Below are positions 14,417-18,765 of a stretch of 18,765 nt of DNA, piece after piece. The DNA comes from Elusimicrobiota bacterium (GTDB lineage: Bacteria; Elusimicrobiota; Elusimicrobia; F11): the NCBI GenBank assembly GCA_022709485.1, contig JAKLIS010000005.1, positions 1 to 18,765 on the forward strand. The letters run 5' to 3'. The notes beneath the pieces are model-generated. The model worked only from the letters and a program-made list of their open reading frames with translations, was not told the origin of the DNA and made no database searches. Position 1 is the stretch's first letter. The number at the start of each line of letters is the position of its first letter. Position numbers and translations under genes: made by a program.

Positions 14417-14932
14417 ATGATTTTTAGCGGATTATTCAAAAAAAAGCCGGTGGAACTTAAAGTCGGAGATAAAGCCCCTGACTTTGAACTTCCTTCTTCC
14501 GATGTGACTCCGATCCGTTTATCCCAATTTTTGGGGAAGAAAATTATTGTTCTCTATTTTTACCCGAAGGATCACACCTACTTTTGCATCGCCGAATCTT
14601 CTTCTTTCCGGGATCATTACGTCGAATTTCAGGAGGCCGGGGCCGAAGTGGTGGGCGTGAGTTCCGATACCCCCTTTTCCCATACTGGATTTGTGGCCAA
14701 ATACAAGCTTCCCTTCATATTGTTGAGCGATGCGGAAAACAAAGTCCGGAAACTTTATGGAGTGCCTCCCACGTTGGGGTTTATTCCCGGAAGAACCACC
14801 TTTGTTATTGATAAAACAGGAATTATCCGTCATGTGTTTACCTCTCAATTCAGGTATGATTCCCACGTCAAAATGGCTCTAGACGTTGTCAAAAATCTCG
14901 CCAACCCTTCCGTCGTTGAGCCCGTCCATTAA
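14417..14932 (+). CDS. Peroxiredoxin of the BCP/PrxQ group, apparent 1-Cys form
   Basis: The protein has 171 residues and a thioredoxin fold; it reduces hydrogen peroxide and organic peroxides. VGDKAPDFELP opens the domain. The active site YFYPKDHTYFCIAESSSFRD keeps the required P50, T54 and peroxidatic C57, and the R in PGRTTFVID completes the site. Two changes stand out. The usual PGCT around the cysteine is YFCI. The second cysteine that BCP proteins carry five residues on is serine (S62), and there is no other cysteine in the protein, so it must use an outside thiol for recycling. There is no signal peptide, so it is cytoplasmic. The M23 gene overlaps its 3' end. Confidence 0.88.
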   Translation: MIFSGLFKKKPVELKVGDKAPDFELPSSDVTPIRLSQFLGKKIIVLYFYPKDHTYFCIAESSSFRDHYVEFQEAGAEVVGVSSDTPFSHTGFVAKYKLPFILLSDAENKVRKLYGVPPTLGFIPGRTTFVIDKTGIIRHVFTSQFRYDSHVKMALDVVKNLANPSVVEPVH

Positions 14933-15458
14933 AAATTTACCACACTCCCATTTCCCGCCTCGGGTTCAAATTTCCTTGCTGCTATTGCTAATCGCCGGTT
15001 TTTGTTTTGTATCGCCTGCCTGCGGTCCGAGCCGGCGGGATTTGTTGAAAGGACGCATGGACTTTAAAGAGGTCCCGCCCGCTTTTTTAGGCTCTCCCGT
15101 GGCGTTTCCGGTTGTTCTTTCGGGGTTTGGGAAAAGAAGCCGGACATTTCATACCGGAATTGACGTTCGCACAAAGGGAGCCCAAAAAGCCAAAGTGTTT
15201 GCGTCTGGGGATGGACGAGTGATTTTTGCCGGAAAGATGCGCGGTTACGGACGAACGGTTCTCGTCCGGCATAAAGGCGGCTACAAAACCCGATATGCCC
15301 ATTTAAAAAATATAAAAGTCAAAACCGGGGCGCGTCTCGGGAAAGGGGATTTGGTGGGGTGGATGGGGAAAACCGGACGGGCTTCCGCCATCCATCTTCA
15401 TTTTGAGGTGATTCACCCCTCGGGGAAATTTATCGATCCAAGGCCGATTTTTTATTAA
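14916..15458 (+). CDS. M23 (LytM-type) zinc metallopeptidase, membrane-bound or secreted
   Basis: The protein has 180 residues from TTG 14916. A hydrophobic segment (about residues 19-35) ends in SPAC (C36), which may be a lipobox though it is atypical. The catalytic domain has every zinc and catalytic motif of peptidoglycan endopeptidases: FHTGID (H79, D83), YAHL (H129) and HLHFEV (H160, H162). It probably cuts peptide cross-links in peptidoglycan. The start is uncertain: TTG 14886 and TTG 14976 are in frame and none has a clear Shine-Dalgarno; 14916 leaves a normal-length signal and a short 17-base overlap with the peroxiredoxin gene. Confidence 0.85.
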   Translation: MSPSIKNLPHSHFPPRVQISLLLLLIAGFCFVSPACGPSRRDLLKGRMDFKEVPPAFLGSPVAFPVVLSGFGKRSRTFHTGIDVRTKGAQKAKVFASGDGRVIFAGKMRGYGRTVLVRHKGGYKTRYAHLKNIKVKTGARLGKGDLVGWMGKTGRASAIHLHFEVIHPSGKFIDPRPIFY

Positions 15459-15473
15459 GTTTTTCGTTTTCGT

Positions 15474-15500
15474 CGCCCTGAGAAGTCTCTGCTCAGGGCG
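15474..15500. repeat. REP-like palindrome 1
   Basis: A perfect 9-bp inverted repeat, CGCCCTGAG/CTCAGGGCG, encloses a 9-base loop AAGTCTCTG. It lies 15 bases after the M23 stop. There is no T-run after it, so it is not a standard intrinsic terminator. Confidence 0.7.
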
Positions 15501-15518
15501 CCTTTGGATGCCCGAGCG

Positions 15519-15541
15519 TGCCGAGCAGAAAATTCTCGGCA
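15519..15541. repeat. REP-like palindrome 2
   Basis: A 7-bp inverted repeat, TGCCGAG/CTCGGCA, extends by a G-T and a C-G pair and encloses a 9-base loop. It has the same GAG/CTC stem top as its two neighbours. Confidence 0.6.
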
Positions 15542-15592
15542 TGACGAGAAGGGTTTCGGCATGACGAGGAGGATTTCGGTATGACGGCGTGG
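15534..15592. repeat. Three 20-base tandem units
   Basis: Units start at 15534, 15554 and 15574 with an exact 20-base period. Each carries TCGG(C/T)ATGACG followed by a purine-rich tail. They look like degenerate half-copies of the flanking palindromes. Confidence 0.65.
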
Positions 15593-15597
15593 TCGTC

Positions 15598-15622
15598 ATC
15601 CCGAGATGTCTTTGCTCGGGAT
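15598..15622. repeat. REP-like palindrome 3, abutting the stop of the convergent gene
   Basis: A perfect 8-bp inverted repeat, ATCCCGAG/CTCGGGAT, encloses a 9-base loop ATGTCTTTG that differs from the loop of palindrome 1 at two of nine bases. It ends exactly where the minus-strand stop codon begins. Confidence 0.7.
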
Positions 15623-16558
15623 TTAGGAGTTGCCTAAAAACGCGTACGCCGTCTGGCCTATATTGGCTATAACTCCCTTGGCCGTTTGGTAATTGGGATT
15701 TTTATCTGTCATGACGCAGATGACAAAATCGGTGGTTCCCGTAAAAACAATTCCCATATCATGACAATTCTTTCTCAAAAGGCCGCTTTTCCGGGCCAGC
15801 ACCCATTTGGAGGGAAGATACTGCGACAGCCGGGAAGGGCTTTCGGCATGTTTCATGATTTCGATCATAAGGTCGCTAAAACCGTCGCTGACCAATTCTC
15901 GCCGATAAATTCTTTCCAAGAAAATACCCATTTCTCGGGGCGTGGTGTAATTTTCATGTCCCGGATTCACCTTGTTCGCCAAACTCATGCCAACGGGATC
16001 AATCCTTGTTAAAGACAAACCGAACTCTTGGAATGATTTATTGAGATAAGAGTATCCCAGCCGGTCGATAAGCATGGCGGCCGCCGTATTGTCTGATTGT
16101 GTGATCATCGAGAAAAGCAAATCGGAGACTTGGAATTTTCGACCGGTATGGGCCCAACGCAAGTCCCCCGATCCTGATCGTCTAAGGTAATTTTGGAGTT
16201 TTAGCTGAGATGACAATTTAAGCCTTCCTTCTTTCACGGCTTTAAAGGTTGACGCCATAATCGGAACTTTTATCAGGCTTGCCGTGACAAATTTCCTGTC
16301 GGGGTTTCTGAGATATGTCCGGCCTGTTTTGAGATCTTTTATATAAATTCCCACTTCGCCTTTATAGGACTCGGCTAATTTTGAAATGGTAAGTCCCATT
16401 TGCTGCCAATTTTTTTCGGAAAAGTCGGGCGGAATAACCGGCGGCGTGGTTTTGCGGGTTTTGAAATAGAAAAACCCTGAAAATAATAAGAGAACTAAGA
16501 CAGCCCATGACCAGGATTGTTTGGGCGGGGAAACCGCTTTTTTAACTTGTTTTTTCAT
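15623..16558 (-). CDS. Serine hydrolase of class A beta-lactamase/PBP fold, membrane-anchored
   Basis: The protein has 311 residues. A basic N-terminus and one helix (about residues 19-33) anchor it in the membrane, with the domain outside. The three active-site motifs are present and well spaced: SLIK (S94, K97), SDN (155-157) and KSG (257-259). The TTP at 205-207 marks the end of the omega loop. By eye, the class A general base Glu and the Asn of the ExxLN motif are replaced (the segment reads VGMSLAN), so efficient beta-lactam hydrolysis is doubtful. A D,D-peptidase or other serine hydrolase role in the envelope is more likely. It converges on the M23 gene across the REP-like cluster and diverges from the GT-C gene. 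No strong Shine-Dalgarno is seen. Confidence 0.82.
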   Translation of the reverse strand: MKKQVKKAVSPPKQSWSWAVLVLLLFSGFFYFKTRKTTPPVIPPDFSEKNWQQMGLTISKLAESYKGEVGIYIKDLKTGRTYLRNPDRKFVTASLIKVPIMASTFKAVKEGRLKLSSQLKLQNYLRRSGSGDLRWAHTGRKFQVSDLLFSMITQSDNTAAAMLIDRLGYSYLNKSFQEFGLSLTRIDPVGMSLANKVNPGHENYTTPREMGIFLERIYRRELVSDGFSDLMIEIMKHAESPSRLSQYLPSKWVLARKSGLLRKNCHDMGIVFTGTTDFVICVMTDKNPNYQTAKGVIANIGQTAYAFLGNS

Positions 16559-16649
16559 GTTTATTTTGAAAAGGCCTTTATCCTTGGACTCCCTTTAATC
16601 CTAGGAGGAATTGGGGTAAATTTCCAGGGCAAGTTTGTAGAATGAGTTC

Positions 16650-18278
16650 GTGAAAAATATTCGGAATTCCGGTTGGATTCTGTTTCTATTTTCAGGTTTT
16701 CTTTTCTGGGGGATCTTAAGAACCCATTCGGCGGCACCTTTCTCTTCTTCGGTGAAACCGGATCCCGTGGTGGTTTCTTCTAAGACGACTGGCGAGGTCT
16801 TTTTTGAGTATCACAAAAAGGCTGTGATGACACTCCACGTGAGTATCTGGTCTGACGGAAACGCTCCCATGCAATTAAAACTGGAAGATAAAACAACCGG
16901 CAAAATCACGGGCCTATCTCGTCTCCGAGTTTTAAGGGATAGAGATTTTAACCTCACTCCATTCCTTGATGCCGGGCATCAATATCGAATTTTTACTCAA
17001 GGGGGGACGCCTCATGCCCCCGCCCCGGTCGTTATAAAGGAATTCTCTCTTCTCCAAATACCGGGGATCCCCCAATTTCTCCGCTTAGACGCCATCTTCT
17101 GGGTTTTTCTTATTCTTTGGATTTCGAGTCAGGCCGCCTTTGTGTGGAGGGGAAAACCCAATTTTTCAGACGGAGCGGACGTTCTTCTTCTTCTCATTGT
17201 GGCCGGGGCTTTTTCCGTTCGGTGGACAGCCTTGGGAGGGTCCGTCGGCCAAAGCCTTGAAGGAGACGCCGTGGGCTATTATTCATTGGTGTCCCAGTTT
17301 AATTGGAGAGACCCTTTTGCCACCGGTATCCGCGAACCATTTTATATTTGGATTCAGTTTATCGCGGGGAGGCTTATCGGACAAACGGAACTGACCTTTC
17401 GTCTTGTAACCGTTTTCTTCTCGACGGGGGCTGTTTTTTTGACGGCGCATTTGGCCAGACATCTTTCCGGTCGCAAGGGCATAGGCCTTATCGCCTCGCT
17501 TCTTCCCGCCTTTGGGGATTTTTTTATATGGAATTCAATCCGAGGTGAAAGATCAGAACTATACACGTTTCTTTTACTCCTATTTTTCATCGGGGTCATC
17601 GGAGTAAAATCCTCAAACTGGAAAACGGAGAGCGGTTTGGGACTTTTAACCGGGATTATTTCCCTCACATGGCTCATCGGGCTTTTAAGTTGCGTGTTGG
17701 CGTATCTCTGGCGATGGGCGCGTCTCCAAGCCAAAATACCCAGCGCGGTTCTTTTCTTGGCTTTGGCCGGGATAATTACGGGGCCCATGCTTTTGCATCA
17801 TGGGAGAGTGTCTGGGGACCCGCTCCAAGTTCTGAACGCGCATGCCCTTTATTACAAAAACGCGGTTGAAACCGGGGTTCCGTCCTATGAAGGAACGAAA
17901 ACGTCTCTTGTTGGGGTTTTATTCAAGCGAGGGACAGGTTTTGGCGTAAATTTCGTAAAAGGTTATTTTGACTTGTTTCTCAATCCCCTAAATCTTTTTA
18001 ACAAAATATTTCTGGGGTTCCATTACACCCAGAATTGGAGCTTGTTTCTTTTTCCTTTTCTCATTTTGGGTCTGGGATGGACTCTTTTTCATCGCCAATG
18101 GGCGCCCTTCTATCTTTTGTTTTGCACGCTTAATTTGTCCGCGGCCTTTCAGGATGTGGTGAGGGATCCCCGGCTTTTTCTTCAAGCGGCATTTTTTTTG
18201 GCCTATTTTTTCGCCGTCGGGATCAGCGCCTTCATCCATCCCGTTTTCGCGGCTGTCTCAAACTTGAGAAAAAATTAA
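16650..18278 (+). CDS. GT-C-type integral membrane glycosyltransferase-like protein
   Basis: The protein has 542 residues from GTG 16650. An N-terminal hydrophobic segment (about 8-24) is followed by a roughly 120-residue beta-rich segment, probably outside the membrane, then about ten membrane helices from residue 146. The first large loop carries EGDAVGYYSLV (E204, D206) and IREPFY (228-232), resembling the acidic catalytic loop and RxPxY region of GT39/PMT-like enzymes that use lipid-linked sugars. RGERSELYTF (298-307) is another family-like patch. The enzyme would act at the outer face of the inner membrane; substrate cannot be told. The ATG at 16642 hits a stop after three codons, so GTG is used. 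TAGAAT (16638-16643) lies 6 bases upstream and may be a -10 box for a leaderless transcript. Confidence 0.7.
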   Translation: MKNIRNSGWILFLFSGFLFWGILRTHSAAPFSSSVKPDPVVVSSKTTGEVFFEYHKKAVMTLHVSIWSDGNAPMQLKLEDKTTGKITGLSRLRVLRDRDFNLTPFLDAGHQYRIFTQGGTPHAPAPVVIKEFSLLQIPGIPQFLRLDAIFWVFLILWISSQAAFVWRGKPNFSDGADVLLLLIVAGAFSVRWTALGGSVGQSLEGDAVGYYSLVSQFNWRDPFATGIREPFYIWIQFIAGRLIGQTELTFRLVTVFFSTGAVFLTAHLARHLSGRKGIGLIASLLPAFGDFFIWNSIRGERSELYTFLLLLFFIGVIGVKSSNWKTESGLGLLTGIISLTWLIGLLSCVLAYLWRWARLQAKIPSAVLFLALAGIITGPMLLHHGRVSGDPLQVLNAHALYYKNAVETGVPSYEGTKTSLVGVLFKRGTGFGVNFVKGYFDLFLNPLNLFNKIFLGFHYTQNWSLFLFPFLILGLGWTLFHRQWAPFYLLFCTLNLSAAFQDVVRDPRLFLQAAFFLAYFFAVGISAFIHPVFAAVSNLRKN

Positions 18279-18381
18279 TCAGCGCTTTCTCTGATTTCCA
18301 AAAGAGCCACGGAGTGCTGTCCCAACCCGTTGTCAGGGCCAACATTGTAAGAACTTTTCCCCTGAGGATCTCAAGATCAAC

Positions 18382-18765
18382 TTGAGGCGGCTGGCGGGGT
18401 TGGTGTCATCCTTAAGAGGTGCTGGCAAAGGTTTGCCGTCTCGATGGGATCGCTATACTGAAGAAAACCTATATACCGCTGCAGAACGAAAAGCCAAGAG
18501 AGAGGCGGTATCTCGAATCCTGGGAAAAATAAAAGTGAAAACCTTGGTTTATTTGGGGTGCAATACGGGCGAGTACACATTTCTAGCGGTAGAGAAAGTC
18601 ACGCGCGTGGTGGCAATTGAAGGCGATCATGCATCATTGGATCGACTGTACAACACAGCGAAAGAAAAAGACTTGGCAATTCTGCCTGTGTGGGCGGATT
18701 TGCTTAACCCTACCCCGGCGATAGGGTTTCGCAACAGAGAGCGGGCTGAGTTTGAAAGGCGAGTG
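18382..18765 (+). CDS. Class I SAM-dependent methyltransferase, incomplete at both ends (NoeA-like C-terminal half)
   Basis: The open frame runs from 18295 to the window edge. SRWDRYTEENLYT, YLGCNTGEY (SAM-binding motif I), VVAIEGDH (motif II) and the ADLLNPTPAIGFRNRER stretch match the C-terminal methyltransferase half of the long NoeA-like family, as I recall it. The family resemblance (SPEDLKINLRRLAGLV) begins near 18358, upstream of the first possible start (TTG 18382), and the stop at 18292-18294 closes the frame. The usual N-terminal half of about 250-300 residues is absent. So this is either a 5'-truncated remnant or a short version with a non-ATG start (TTG 18382, TTG 18400 or GTG 18403). 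The 3' end lies outside the window. Confidence 0.65.
   Translation, partial: MRRLAGLVSSLRGAGKGLPSRWDRYTEENLYTAAERKAKREAVSRILGKIKVKTLVYLGCNTGEYTFLAVEKVTRVVAIEGDHASLDRLYNTAKEKDLAILPVWADLLNPTPAIGFRNRERAEFERRV

Noticed and set aside
15474..15622. CRISPR array
   Set aside because: Only three short units with a 20-base period and no spacers; the units vary and are palindromic parts of a REP-like cluster.
15623..16558. Beta-lactam resistance gene
   Set aside because: The fold and three motifs fit, but the omega-loop Glu and Asn appear to be missing and the context is cell-wall, not resistance.
17354..17788. 144-residue minus-strand open frame inside the GT-C gene
   Set aside because: It is antisense to a well-supported membrane protein and its translation shows no family motif or normal composition.

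Overview
The window looks like chromosome from an uncultured, mid-GC, Gram-negative-type bacterium. The best guess is the PVC/Omnitrophota or Elusimicrobiota neighbourhood. This is inferred from style rather than from a marker gene: a very long secreted multidomain protein, TPR and lipoprotein envelope genes, many TTG/GTG starts, and a mix of AT-rich leaders with GC-richer genes. Coding density is high, and no gene-free stretch exceeds 300 bases.

Layout. (1) Bases 1-4164 hold a tightly packed plus-strand cluster whose first three junctions overlap: the end of a VanZ-family membrane protein, a TPR lipoprotein, a RecB-like PD-(D/E)XK nuclease with an Fe-S type cysteine staple, a YjbQ-family protein, and a membrane-anchored protein with Ig/TIG-like repeats. 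(2) After a 188-base AT-rich leader, 4353-9551 encodes a 1732-residue protein. It has a signal peptide, a region resembling the TraB/ChaN (Tiki) fold, an uncharacterised middle, a clear but divergent sugar-1-phosphate (mannose-1-phosphate-guanylyltransferase-like) nucleotidyltransferase, and an unrecognised C-terminal domain. A 613-residue TPR protein follows after only 3 bases. (3) A CAT-anticodon tRNA sits 18 bases upstream of a DusB-type tRNA-dihydrouridine synthase. A secreted protein of unknown function overlaps the dus gene's end. (4) Next come a DUF3307-like membrane protein, a peroxiredoxin of the BCP group lacking the usual second cysteine, and an M23 metallopeptidase overlapping it. 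(5) A 150-base cluster of REP-like palindromes and 20-base tandem units lies between the M23 gene and a convergent serine hydrolase of the class A beta-lactamase/PBP fold. (6) A GT-C-type membrane glycosyltransferase-like protein follows. At the right edge is a methyltransferase that appears to have lost its N-terminal half.

Many products point to the cell envelope: lipoproteins, M23, the serine hydrolase, GT-C and VanZ. The most unusual locus is the giant protein plus its TPR neighbour. No CRISPR array, transposase, integrase or phage module was seen.
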